This document shows positions 12,501-24,205 of a stretch of 64,000 bases of DNA, piece by piece. Below the pieces are notes generated by a model. It searched no databases. It saw only the letters and a list, made by a program, of their open reading frames with translations, and had not been told where the DNA came from. The stretch's first letter is position 1. Each line of letters starts with the position of its first letter. Position numbers and translations under genes: made by a program. The DNA comes from Litoditis marina (Eukaryota; Nematoda; Chromadorea; Rhabditida; Rhabditidae): positions 8,593,690-8,657,689 of the forward strand of contig OZ038440.1 of NCBI GenBank assembly GCA_964036275.1, given 5' to 3'.

Positions 12501-14793
12501 GTCCACGCATGGTTGGTATGGACTATAGTTCAACTTACTATTTTGTATGGACTATAGTTCAACTTACTATTTTGCACTTTCGTCTATCGCTATGTCAGCA
12601 GATCTGTTCATGGCCTCCTGAACGGCTGGATCTCGCAACAACCTGAAACCCATCTGAATCAGAATAAGAAGTAATCGAACAAAATTGTGGAAATGCCGTA
12701 TGATTTTTCAAGCTAGGTACACTGGTATACCGCAGTTGTATCGTATTGGAGACTTTTGGAGTGGAGACTTTCTGGAGACTTTTTCAGAAACTTTACATAG
12801 GTTCTTTCCGGATAACATCCTACCCAACCCAAGTACCCAAGACCGCCCAACAGCCAACCCCATGACTCAAGATTACCCAAGATAACCTACCCGAAATTTA
12901 GCTTCGCTTTTCTCTGAGGAATTTATCGAGGAATGTACTTTAACAATTCCATGAAACGATTGGAGGTGTCATTGTAAAATGGTTGAAACGACATACCTGC
13001 CAACACTATCGAACAGATCTTCATCCACTTCACCACAATCTTTCATTTTGTACATTTCATTGTATTTCAAAATCTCTTCCGCGTAATCCTAGAATAGCAA
13101 TACCTCATTTGGAAGATTTTCGGCAAAACACCTTCAGTAACTTGCTCAAGAAAAACTCAAACAGGTCTTGTATTGTATGTATTTTGCGCTCATCAATCAT
13201 CATCAACAATCTCAGATTTTAGAAGGCTTAGGCTTCTATTACTATATGTATACAATAGGTACAGCATCCTGACACTTCCCGTACTATTCCGCACTCCAGG
13301 CAGGATGTGAGAGCAGAAAAGTAGCGTATGTTGGGAGAGTTGCAGCTTGAGATGAAATTGTCAAAAACAACCGATCTACGATCCCCTAAACCGTTTTGCT
13401 CCCAACAAATCAACAAGTCAGGTATGTCTGGTAACGTTGATATATTAAGTCTCTGATTCAATGGGGAAAAAAATTAGTCGGAAGCTACAATTCATTGTAT
13501 TCTATATTTATTCAATAGTAAGTATTCTGAATGTCACGGCTATTAAGGCTGTATTGTATTTTTCCAATAAAGTTAATGCATTCATGCCTGAACAAAACAT
13601 GTTTGCGGTTTACTGAATTACAAAGTAAAGCTGCGGAAATGAGAATGCACCTCAGTCGAAAATCAGAAACCATTTCTACACTAGTGGTTCGAAACGGGTC
13701 AAAACCATGGGAAGTTTGTCATTGCATTTCACTCTAGTGGTATGATAGAACTTTTGAAATGGTCAAAGATAATTTGATGGACTAGTGCAGTCATGGCTAA
13801 ACGACGAAATAAATTCGACGTCACTTCTCTTAACAAGCAGAACCAACAGAACATATAGCGAAGACGCTCTGAGCTTATTCACGTTATTATTGAGAGCACA
13901 GTACAATTTCATGTTTCAAACCCCAATGTTTCCGGCATGTTCGTTTTTCTGGCGGGTTGCATGGAATGTACCGAATCGTTTGAATGACGTAGAACATTGA
14001 ATGTTTACATAGAAACTCACCTGCGAATTAGGAATTTGAAATCGAAGACCGAGTTGGTTGATGGCGTCAAGGATTTCCACCACACCCGTGATCATGTTGT
14101 TGTAAATGACAAACTTTTTCTGCAACTTTTCCTCGTCCGAAAAACCATCGTCGTGGATAATTCTATAAAAATGTGACTCAAAACCAATTAAAACTACTGT
14201 TCGAAGTAATTTTCACTGTTTAATCAACCTGTGATAGCGATTAATTCATCTTATGTCGCATTCAGACGCGAGAATGCGGATTTTTTTTTCTGAGTCAGGT
14301 TCTATGCACAAAATATAAAACTTTTTTTGTGTAAATATAAAAGCGTCTAATCAGTAGTGAAATTAGATTGACTCACCGTATTTGTTTCAAGGTAGTACTT
14401 TTTCCTGATTCGCCCGGTCCTGAAATGGAGAAAACGTATTTTTATCTCAATACTGGAAAGGCAGTTGAAAAACCAACGAGTGAGAAAGCACTCTTTTTTG
14501 ACAGCTAAGAATTGCAATTCGTGTTTTCTCTCTGGTACAGATCTGATACACCACCTTACACATACTCCATCTATACCCAAATTTTGCATAATATATTGCG
14601 ATTGTCAGTCAATATTTTATAGAAATTATATTAATTATGAACATAACGCACCAAGCAGTAGCAGTTTGAGCACTTTTTTCCGTTTCTCGGTGATGAGGTC
14701 CCGTTCGATTTGTTTGTTCTGTTCCTCCTGTTCGGCCACGTACTTCTTGTCGGCGACAGATCCGGCAGCACCCATGGAGCACAGATTGCCCAT
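9519..14793 (-). CDS. Heterotrimeric G-protein alpha subunit (G-alpha 1)
   Basis: Exons in transcript order: 14793-14652, 14419-14377, 14162-14021, 13088-12997, 12642-12568, 11816-11688, 11164-11035, 10809-10656, 10063-9942, 9584-9519 (TGA). All phases agree; 364 residues, normal for the family. MGNLCS carries Gly2 (myristoylation) and Cys5 (palmitoylation), so membrane anchoring is expected. Guanine-nucleotide boxes: GPGESGKST (P-loop), SRVPTSG (switch I with the Arg finger), DVGGQ (catalytic Gln), NKID and TCAT. Switch II reads [10 protein letters not shown] where the family usually has GGQRSERKKW. The C-terminus ends KVGIQ and lacks the Cys at -4 used by pertussis toxin, so receptor specificity should be atypical. 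Family role: GTP-dependent relay from seven-span receptors; many nematode-specific forms act in chemosensory neurons (inference here). It converges with the secreted-protein gene. A 29-base tandem repeat duplicates one 5' splice site (12516-12573). Confidence 0.95.
10411..10540 (-). mobile_element. MITE family A, copy 3
   Basis: Reverse-orientation copy in the G-alpha 1 intron 10064-10655, starting TATACTGTCAATTGCACAGT and ending CTAGTATA. Confidence 0.85.
11955..12163. repeat. Inverted-repeat element with AAGTCAT repeats
   Basis: The left arm starts ACCAGAATAAGTCATC and the right arm ends GATGACTTATTCCTGGT in mirrored form. Each arm carries four AAGTCAT-like words at regular spacing. It is non-coding and lies in the G-alpha 1 intron 11817-12567. 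Confidence 0.75.
12516..12573. repeat. Perfect 2 x 29-bp tandem repeat over a 5' splice site
   Basis: Two identical 29-base units (12516-12544, 12545-12573). On the minus strand each contains AAATA|GTAAGTT, so the donor after exon 12642-12568 occurs a second time 29 bases downstream. The upstream donor keeps the reading frame and was used in the gene model. Confidence 0.9.
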
Positions 14794-14981
14794 CACCTCA
14801 TCACAAAAATAACGGATTCTGACTAGAAAGTAACTGCAATCACTGAATAGAAGAGAAGAAAAAAATTGAGATGAATACAAAATAATAGCGATGCGTGATA
14901 TCTGCACAAAACTTCCGGATTTCGCCAAAGAAAGAGTTCAAAACGAACAATAGAATGATAGGAAAGAAAAAAAATAGATAT

Positions 14982-15035
14982 ACAGAACAGCATCTAAATA
15001 CAGAACAACATCTAAATACAAAACAGCATCTGTGT
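14982..15035. repeat. Short tandem repeat, 3 x 18 bp
   Basis: Three units of the form ACARAACARCATCTAAAT, the last one diverged at its end. Confidence 0.8.
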
Positions 15036-15924
15036 GAAACTACGTATAAAGTTAGATCACCCCAAAAATATCTTGTATGTAGATTTATAGAGGCGCATTT
15101 GGAGATCAAACTTCGATGAAGATTTGGTCACTCCCTGAACTATATAGTAATGAAAAAGCAAAACAAGACGAATACATGAAAACTTCTAGCTGGCGGATGG
15201 CGGCACACCACTACTCCATCCTGTCAAGGAAAGGGCTGAAATAACAGCTTCAAGTATTATAGATCGACTAGCAAAAAAACGAAATAAATAAATTTCAGCA
15301 GGATTCGTAAACATTTGGTGTTAGAACGTGTTAGACTATTGAGACGGTGAATGCACCTCAACGGTTCGTAGCACACAGGAATATTTTTGAAGAGGCATAA
15401 CAGAATTGTGTTCATAAGTCCTATGTGATCTTGAGGAGTCAGAACAACATCTGTGATTTCTTCTCGGATGTAAAATCTTCCCTGTTTTAGACCTTTCTTA
15501 GCTGATTGACCGTATGGTTTTGTGTGATTGCAAGTACAATTTCACGTGAAATGGCTCCAAAATGAGCCTATACTACCGAACTTATTGAAAACGCTTTGAA
15601 TTTCCATCAGCACCAATTTGTATTGTTATTCTCAAGTGTATAATCGAATGCAGATTCTATCAATTGGTTTAATTACACCCTTTGTTCAATTACTGTGTGA
15701 AATTATGGATGGAAACGTGAAATCATAGTAACGTAAACAGATTTAATGAGCCACGTCGAGCTATGCCTGGGAAAAGAAATGTTATTAGAAATACTTCCAG
15801 ATTATCAACACTATTCTTAGTCTGAATACAAGTATCCGAAAAGCACCGAATCGTTACGCGAAAAGTACTAGTAGTCCAACAGGAAAAAGGAAGAGAAAAC
15901 AGAAACATGGTTTAGTGAAAGGCG

Positions 15925-16058
15925 TATACTGTTAATCAACTGCACAGTCACGTGAAACATGTTAAACACAGCAGAACTCAAAAACGTGCAATGACAAAGT
16001 GCATGATACCTCATTAGGATGCTAACTTTACGTGACTATTTAATTTACTTCTAGTATA
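15925..16058 (-). mobile_element. MITE family A, copy 4
   Basis: A full-length reverse copy with both ends (TATACTGTTAATC and CTTCTAGTATA) and the shared core. Confidence 0.88.
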
Positions 16059-17128
16059 GTTGTCTTGTTCTTAAGCACTCCTACGTGACTATTTCTCTGA
16101 ATTAAGATTAGACTACAATACTTCTCAGAGCGATGCCAGGGAGTGTACGATTATTCATTGAAAATAAAAGACGGATAAGATATGTTAAGTGATGATGAAA
16201 GAAATGGTATTAGGCAACAAAGACATGCTATTATGAGAATGCCATATTTTACATCGATACCCCGAGGCTGTTACTGATTACGGCAGGTGTTATTAGAGTT
16301 AAATATGGAGTGGGTTTTCCTAACGAGTCAGTAAACGGTGAATGGACGCACTTCTGCTATGTCCGCAGAGAGTGGGCGTGAAAAGTAGCGGGGAAGGAAT
16401 TTACAATCGAAACTATGCAACTTTATACTTAAAAAAAGTTTATAGATAGTATACACAAATTTTAGTTCATTCATTCACTTTTATTTTCTAAGTTGACTAT
16501 TGTTAGTTAACCTTTCTCGGAAAACTTGTGGGATCGGTTTTACAAGCACAGACACATACTTTATAGGGACCAGATGATGGCTGGTAAATATTCTACTAAT
16601 CGTTCATGATACAAAACTATGCGACATTCATTTCAGTCGTGTATCTGGTCTACTCGAAGATTATGTAGGAAAGCGTTGCCGGGAGTAGATTCACGTTCCA
16701 GTTCGAAACTTTCCGAAAAATAAGTTACGAGTAAAAAGCAAAATATAATGAAAAAGGTCGTATGAAATCTATTTATACTCTAGTTCGATACGGAACCGCG
16801 TGAAAGGTTTGCACGTTTGTTATCTATAATAGTGTTATTCATATTAACTACAAAGCATTCAACGAGGTGGACAGTTACGTAGTTTTGCGAAAAGGCAAGC
16901 ACACTGTAGAAATTATCGAGGAAATCGGTTATGTTAGAGAATATAAATATTAGTATTTAATGATACATGGTAGTTAGAGAAGAGAAATGGAAACATGTCT
17001 TTCTAGAAAAGCTTTGCAAACAAAGAATACCCGACCTAGTTTTCGTTCTGCGTGGAACTGGTTCTTTTTCTTTTTTGTTGCCGTGCTAAGGTATAATAAT
17101 ATTATACCTGGCAAAACTTATAAATTTC

Positions 17129-17219
17129 TGTCGCTTGCAGGAATCGAACCTGCGAGCAAAAGATTTGTAGCAGGGCGTTAACGACTGCTCTATTAGAGCA
17201 CATGCCGACATGTTTGGGA
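17129..17219 (-). pseudogene. tRNA-like sequence, probably decayed or SINE-type
   Basis: The T arm is perfect (GCAGG TTCGATT CCTGC) and a D-arm-like GCTC/GAGC hairpin is present. The acceptor stem pairs only in its outer four bases (GTCG/CGAC), the D loop is too short and no clean anticodon arm can be drawn. It is therefore called a tRNA relic rather than a functional tRNA. The hairpin element at 17234-17293 lies just next to it. Confidence 0.5.
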
Positions 17220-17233
17220 ATCGAGGACATATG

Positions 17234-17293
17234 TACGTACACAGCGGAAAAGGAGATATACAGTAACCTCCCGCCTTTCCGTTGGCGACGACA
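17234..17293. repeat. Short hairpin element, copy 2 of 3
   Basis: GTACACAGCGGAAAAGGAGA followed by CCGCCTTTCCGTTGGCGACG; the two parts fold back on each other. It is nearly identical to 41244-41307 and to the left edge of the window. Confidence 0.75.
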
Positions 17294-18954
17294 ATAACCC
17301 ATATTCTAGCCGTAGATCCTAGACGATGACTACAACTCATCGTGAGTGGCGAGAAGTAGATCACTGACGCTGACTGAAAGATGCTAATCACACCTCTGGG
17401 AATTGAAAGAAGAGGCGTCAATTCAGTTTTTGTATTCGAAATTATGTTTCAAAACAAAGTGAGAATATCCGGATGGCTTTCTAATGACTCGCTTTACAGG
17501 AAGAATCTAACGGGAAAGCCCCCTCTGAGGAACAAATATTCCTGATAATGAAATAATTTATTATAGGTTAAAATAATTTATATCTTAGAAGGGTGATTGC
17601 CAGTACTTTTTGTGTTCTCGCGATGTTTGTCTCATTAGTCAATTATCACCATTCTCCGAAATAACAAATTACGACACATATTTTCTGCTTCACTCGTAAT
17701 GAACCTATCTTTATATTCATACTCGAAGTACCCTTTCGGTGACAACTAGCGAGTAACAGTCCCTAATCAGTTGTTATTTCGTCAAAGTACATGGAACGAA
17801 ACACAGAGATCTATAGGTTTTGTCATTACTGTGTGGACTCATGCTTTACCCATACTGATTTCTAACCATCATTCTAACAAAAAAATTAACAACGGTTTTG
17901 ATATGAAATACATATATAGAAGAGTTTACTCTAAATGAATGAATGCATTTTTACAGACTGTTACGAAACATTGTGTTAAAAAATGGAGTATGATGAAAAT
18001 CGGGTTATTATAAGAATTATCAGAAGTAATGACAAACGTTCTGATAGATACGTCCCGCTTGATTGGTTTAAAACACTGACTTAGGATTTATATGGATTTC
18101 TCGGAATTTAATGTGGAGAAAATTTATCATGTATGAATGGAGCATAAAACAAAACTTCTACGAGATCTGCGGGTTTTTTGTGCTGTTCCGTTATCATTGT
18201 TCACAAACTTCGTAATAATATTACACCAATTTGATCAAAAGTGTGATCAACATTATCAACACTTTTTTTATAAATTACATGGTGTTACGTAATAATGAAC
18301 AGTGCACAAGTTATCGTGTTAGCACACTACCCACCAGAGGTTATAAAAAGAAGAAAGTTAGTGTGTTTACGTGAGAGTTACTTTGTTTTCATAGAATGAG
18401 AGAGAAATTAACAACAAAATTGTCAGAATTTTTGAGACACTAAGTAGACTGTCGAAACTTCTAGGTTCTTGATATTCACCTATACCGGTCAGATGTAGTT
18501 TACCCTTGGTTTCACCGTTTTAATTGTATAGTGTCCAGTTGCTAAGTAACACCTAGTCAACCTAGCACGACAAGTTTACGTGAACAAAATACGAGGAACA
18601 AAGTATTTTTCAAATGGAATGGATGCTGAGATAAACTATGTTTATATTCAAAGCCACACTAAGTAGGTAAGAAAACATCTGGGAATTAAATTATTCAAAT
18701 AGTCCGATACAGTAATATATGAATATTAATCCTATCAAAACATGCACAGTCTCGATACGGTATATGTCTAGACTAGCTTAAAAATTAAAATAAATTAACA
18801 ATACTGATAGATCATGCTCGATTTGTGGTCTCAAAACATGATGTTGCTTCATCGTAGAGCACTGTCACTCAACGCACTGATTTTTTTGCAGAATATTCAC
18901 TTTTTACTGAATTTCTCGAGAAAAAATATTTAATATTTTGTTAGGTGGTACGTG

Positions 18955-19192
18955 GTATAGTTCCTGTCATTCCTACTGAGACTTTGCTGCGTGCCAATAA
19001 ATATTCCAGGGTATTTTTCACCACCTTGGAGTTTCTCAGAAAAACTGCAAATTTCTGTGAGCGTTTGTCCACTTTCATAATAACACATGAATAAAAAAGT
19101 TCAAGGAATACTTATGTTTGCTCCAAGAAATGGTCGTCCGAAAATCTTGACACCATTCCAACGAGTCTCAGTGGGAATGAAACGAACTATAC
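18955..19192. mobile_element. MITE family D, copy 1
   Basis: About 238 bp. Inverted ends GTATAGTTCCTGTCATTCCT and GTGGGAATGAAACGAACTAT, with ACTGAGACT / GAGTCTCAGT continuing the repeat. It is non-coding. Confidence 0.8.
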
Positions 19193-20602
19193 CTATGTTT
19201 ATCGGTAGTGGAACTTCTTGGTAAGTGTGATTGGCAGCTAATATCAATTTTTCTGACGATACAAATCACCTCTGCAGCACTAAAGTACATAATTATGTAG
19301 TCGCTCAAATAGGAAAGTCTGAGCGTGCCACATTATTTATCACCTAGAAAATCGTCTTTATTGCAACTTTCCAGCTGGTCGAAAAATCTTCCACATCATT
19401 TCATGATGTGTTAGACAGAAATGGCATTCAAAAGAATCAACTGATCGACAACCCGGCTGAAGGAAGGGCTGCCGATATCTTATGAGCATCAAAAATGTTC
19501 GGCATAAATACCATGATAAATTTCCGATTGAAAGGGCAAAGACTTCGTAACTGCTGCTACTTTCTGAACTTTCTACATGACAATTTTTCGCTGAACTGTA
19601 AGTTCTGGTCTACGGGGACCATTAGAACACAAACGACGGACTGTGTAACAAGTAGAAGAATGTTTTCCTGAACACAAGTCAAACGAATTTTAACCGTAAA
19701 TTGACCGTACCGCATTGCATTAAGGAACATTAAACATAGGAACTTATTCTCCTACTCAGACAAAACCCGGGGCAGTTAGAGGGGTACATAAGGGGGCGTG
19801 GCTTATTTGCTTAGGCCCGGCTCGAAGAATTAATGCCACGTGCCAGTTTTTGAGTATGCATTACGACAAAACTGGGGTTTCGAGTTGATAAAACTGAATT
19901 TCGAGTGAAAAAATGAAAATTGGTGAGAAAAAGTTGATCTAAATACATATATTTCTTTATTTTTTGTTGAAAGATGAAGAAGATTCGTTTTTGAAATATG
20001 GGACTGGGGGGGGGGTATCCAGTCCGGAGTTCGTTACCGCAAGGCCTGGTACCAGATTTTCCACGGCTAAGTCCCGTGAGATCTGTCATAGTAGTTTGTA
20101 TCACTTTCCTTGAGCACTTTCCAGAACTTCATTACTACGCCATAAATCAGATTTATTCTTTTTCATAATGGTTCTGCGAAATGAAAAATTAACAGATCGC
20201 ATTACAGTCATAGAAAACTGATCGAATGCGAATTTCGATCTCATTTAGTAATGGAAGTGAATTAATGGTACGCTTTGTGACCGTCAGTGTTTGGGCTAGA
20301 ACCTTCTTACCGAAGATCGCAGTGACATTTAAAATAAAACTTATTCAAAACCTGTTTTTTCTTCAGTTTTAGAACAAGTTAGCAGTGTCGAAGCGGAAAG
20401 AACATGTTTCAGTGACGTCTAGTTTTAGTTATTCGCACAAGATCAGGTGCTCTCACTACAAACTTCAATACAAAACACAACTTCATACTTCCACATCATT
20501 TGTTAATCAACGTTCAATCTAGTTAGCAGAGCGACTTCAAGGATGGGAACTCAGAGAACGACAGATGCTATACCAGGTCATTTGAATGAAATTTCAAAAG
20601 TA

Positions 20603-20843
20603 GTATTACAGTTCCGGTCATTCCTACTGAGACTTGGCAGTGTGCCAATGAATATTTCTAACTATTTTTCACCACTTTGGAGTCTTTCAAAAAACTGCAA
20701 ATCTGTGTTAGCGATTGTCCAGTTTCATAAGAACACGTGAACCAACAATTTCTTTAAAATACTTAAGTTTTCTCTGAGAAATAGTCTTTCGAAAATCATG
20801 GCACGATGCCAATGGGTCTCAGTGGGAATGAAATGAACGATAC
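20603..20843. mobile_element. MITE family D, copy 2
   Basis: It aligns along its whole length with copy 1 in the same order (CATTCCTACTGAGACTT ... GGTCTCAGTGGGAATGAAAT) with numerous substitutions, so both are old. Confidence 0.8.
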
Positions 20844-21635
20844 TTTGCTCTAACATCTCGCCTGAGCACAAGTTTCACGAAATAGTGTACAGAGGCAGAA
20901 CCGCAGGAAGAGATTAGGGAGCCGGGATGTTTTGGCGCAATATTCTCGGATAGGAGGTGTGGACAGAATACAGAAAACAAAATTTTGCGAAGGAGTTCTG
21001 ACTCTGACTTGCACTACGTCAGCACTATGCCGTCTGGAGGTTCTAATGGTTTTCAAGTGCCAATTTGTGGTAAACTGCGGTCATTTCGGTATAATGGTTG
21101 ACGTAATTGAACAACTTCTAGAAACCGCTTTAATTGCACAACAGGACGACGTGATGATACTCCAAATAAATCTCTGTAAAAGCACTCCTCTATTGTTAAA
21201 AAACCGTTTTCCCATTAACTGATTTGCAGGAAATGTTTGAAAAATGAATATTATTAGAGATTCAACGAACCCACGAGATCGTAGAAAGAACATTGCGTAT
21301 AGACAGTACCGTGCAAAAAGTTGTGGTATTGCTTTTCCAAGTCCAAATGATAACGCGAAAGACAGAACCAAAAAGATACTCATGTCTCCAACTCCAACCT
21401 CTTGCATTATTCACTCGGAACAATGTGGATTTCTAACCTTACATCACCTTTCCTACGTACCTCAGTACTTATCTACGAATATAATGAGGTTTGCGGCGCT
21501 GAATTTCCTATAAGTTCAATCAGGTTCAGACAGCGAAAACTCGTAGCTGACCCACGCGTCAAGTAAACCGCACGTCAAACGACTGCAACAGTTAGTTCAT
21601 GAAACGAGCACTACTGAGACACGCTTGCAGTTTCT

Positions 21636-21808
21636 CGGACACCTCGTGAGATTTGCTCAAGAAAACTATCTCACCAACCTCTCATGAGATTCTATCGATT
21701 TCTACGCTACATAATTGAAAGAGTTCATAAGATAGTCACTAACGGCTCTTGAGAAAAATAGAAACATATGAGTTCTCATGAGGTTGGAGGGATTGCCACG
21801 CTGCCAGA
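21636..21808. mobile_element. MITE family C, diverged copy
   Basis: Its right end CTCATGAGGTTGGAGGGATT, followed by GCCACGCTGCCAG, matches that of the 46778-46961 copy. Internal GAGATTCTAT and TCTACGCTAC are also shared. The left end is poorly preserved. Confidence 0.6.
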
Positions 21809-22567
21809 CAAAATACTTTTTGCTCGAATAGATCATATTCTTCATGGGTATTTTGACCACAAAATATATTATCGGCAATAGTGATTCATAAATCAGGCTA
21901 CTCAAGAGTGTGAAATCGCCGCCTAATCTGAGATTCAGCCCCGTTGTAGATTCGTCAATTACCATTTACAGTGAAACAATTATCATAAAGAAAGGAAGTT
22001 TGACGTTTCTCTCGTGTGTACGTTCGGACTAACTAAGTGGAACAAAATTAAAAAAGAGAAAGAAGTTAAAACATTCAATCGTGAAGTTCAGTGCATAACT
22101 ATTGAGAATCCTACAGTACACACTCGAACTTTCTAAGCCCGTCTTCAAATCAAATTTCAACCTTTACGAGAACCTTTTTGAAAATTTTCCGTATTAATTA
22201 ATATCAGAAGAATGCGACAGCTTTGGATTTTTCCGATAACATTTACGCAATTGAAAAAGGTTGAAAATTGTGCAGTCATACTGTAGAACTCTCAGTGGAA
22301 ATGAAATAGAGTATACCAATGCAATGAGGCATACCAGGAATGAAGTACGTTGCATCGCAGGATACTAATCGTCGACCTATAGCAACCATATCACCTGGCC
22401 GCGTTGTTTATAAGTTGATTGCGAAACAGTGAAGTGACATTCACCGAAATGCAAGCTAATTTTCAGGTTGGAGCATACTGGGTAATCATGATTTATTCAG
22501 AAAGCTAATTATAGACATGCACTATATTAAAATTGCAGAGAATCGACAGATGAAACGTGAAACATCA

Positions 22568-22697
22568 GAGGCCGTATGCATGAAACATCCCGGTCCGGGT
22601 TGGGATGCTATCCCGAGCTCGATTCGGCTGTTTCCCAGCCTAATGGGGTCGGGATAGCATCCCAAACCGGCCCGGGATGTTTCATGCATACGGCCTC
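22568..22697. repeat. Foldback element (GGCCGTAT type), copy 1
   Basis: Two arms of about 48 bases, starting GAGGCCGTATGCATGAAACA and ending TGTTTCATGCATACGGCCTC, pair almost perfectly around a loop of about 35 bases. Its terminal GGCCGTAT is shared with the element at 59950-60094. Confidence 0.9.
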
Positions 22698-23384
22698 AGT
22701 AGCGCAATAGCCAATTCTTTATGTAACGGTTTTTTTTGTAATCCAACCTACATGTAACCGGAAAGTTACCTAAAATCATCACCCGGTTACCATTCAAACT
22801 AGCTGTAAAAACCAAACTTTGCGGTGGAAAATCATAGACAATAGTGTGCGAGATTGGATTCAGTTGTCTGAATATTTCAACATGAATGACGTCCTGAGCC
22901 GCGGTTAGAAAAACAGGCCGAAGAAGGCTTATATAAAGGCTGTACTTTGACTATACTATGGATTATTAGGTGGAAACGTGAACAGTTCCTGGCATTTATC
23001 CGATAAGTAGAAAAGGCGAAAGGGCACAGTGAAGGCGCAAAAGTTTACATTACGAGAAGTTCGTTGCAGCTGAAACCAGACTTTTCAAGAATCGCAGTCT
23101 CTCTAATTCGGAACGTTTTCAGATTCTGCGATGATACCGAAAAAACGTCAACTTAAACAACGACTTTTTTCCAGTTTTCATGAATTTGTTGTTTTCGTGA
23201 AGTTGTTGTTTTGGTGTCATTATGAAATGATCTACGATGTACCAATGGAGGATCGACCGTTTTTGAAACTATTTCCTAGTTTGGTGGTTCTATGATCTTT
23301 TATCTTTTAAACGTCTCGGCGCCCAATTACTGATTTTCGGTCCTAACGTCCCACTTCCATTTGGCTGCAACAGCACTGTACTGT

Positions 23385-23465
23385 ACTCTCTTCTCACTTT
23401 CTTTTCTCATTCTATCTCTCTCTCTCTCTCTCGCTATTTATCTCTCTCTTTCTCTACTCTCTTCC
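23385..23465. repeat. CT-rich microsatellite
   Basis: Runs of CTCTCTCT and TCTTTCT over about 80 bases. Confidence 0.9.
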
Positions 23466-23914
23466 GTGCCGTTCAACTTCAGTTCATCAAACACAGTCGG
23501 ATAAATTCATAATGGTTTGGTCTTTGAACCCGAGAAAACTGCAAATTCCTTTTGGCTCAAGTTTTTCGTTTAGTTCACCTGCTCGTCAAGTACATAACAA
23601 GCACACCCATCATTCGTGAACGTGCACCTTTCCAGCCCATTATTTCTACCTATTACATGACTTTTTCATTTTTTTTTATGTACAACAAACAGATGAATAC
23701 CAAGAAGCAGTCCCAGAATCTACAATTACACCAAAGCGGTGTATTTTACACATCATTGGCAGACTGTTTTTGCCACGATATTCGTTTCCTCTACTTCTTG
23801 ACATTCCGAGTGCAGCTGTTCTTAGCCGAGTGTTGCTGCTTCGTTTGCCACTCTTCGGCTTGCCAGCGGAGTGGTTTATTTGAGCGCACTAGAGCCGGGC
23901 CGCTACCTACCCAC

Positions 23915-24205
23915 AAGAAACGACTATTTCTAGCAGAGGTGCAACATTCAACCGACCTATAGGTGTTTTACTTTGTCTAGTGCTTTTGTGGATTACTAGT
24001 TCTACTACCTATCCACATCGTTGGAGAAACGACTATTTCTAAGAGTGATGCAACATTCAACCAATCTACGCTATAGGTGACCCTATCTAGTGCATTATTC
24101 ACTGACTGAAAGATTTTCCTGGTTGTTTTTGTGGATTACTAGTTTTACTACCCTAGCAAGGAACGACTATTTCTAGCTGAGGTGCAACATTCACTCAATC
24201 TACTA
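23915..24205. repeat. Diverged tandem repeat, about 3 units
   Basis: The words AACGACTATTTCTA, GTGCAACATTCA, CTAGTGC and GTGGATTACTAGTT recur in the same order with a spacing of roughly 115-135 bases. Confidence 0.75.

Larger units (their letters stand above)
14794..17128. other. Region upstream of G-alpha 1, no gene seen
   Basis: A CTTTCTAG about 35 bases before the G-alpha 1 start is a candidate trans-splice or 5' UTR acceptor. Three 18-base repeats stand at 14982-15035 and a family A MITE at 15925-16058. A 21-base palindrome (AGGTATAATAATATTATACC plus one T) lies at 17090-17110. Open frames here are short and show no family motif. Confidence 0.6.
17298..22567. other. Gene-poor repeat-rich stretch
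   Basis: No exon chain could be built on either strand. Recognisable content is two copies of MITE family D (18955-19192 and 20603-20843), a family C copy (21636-21808), a single family D right end near 22287-22317 and a G10 tract near 20008. The open frames at 20932-21222, 21244-21513 and 21081-21407 overlap each other on opposite strands and show no domain. Confidence 0.55.

Noticed and set aside
22568..22697. Bacterial-type terminator hairpin
   Set aside because: Arms of about 48 bases in a eukaryotic intergenic region with a sister element fit a transposable foldback better.
23552..23962. 136-residue plus-strand frame
   Set aside because: No domain, no splice context, mixed hydrophobic/Cys composition without pattern, and it runs into a tandem repeat.
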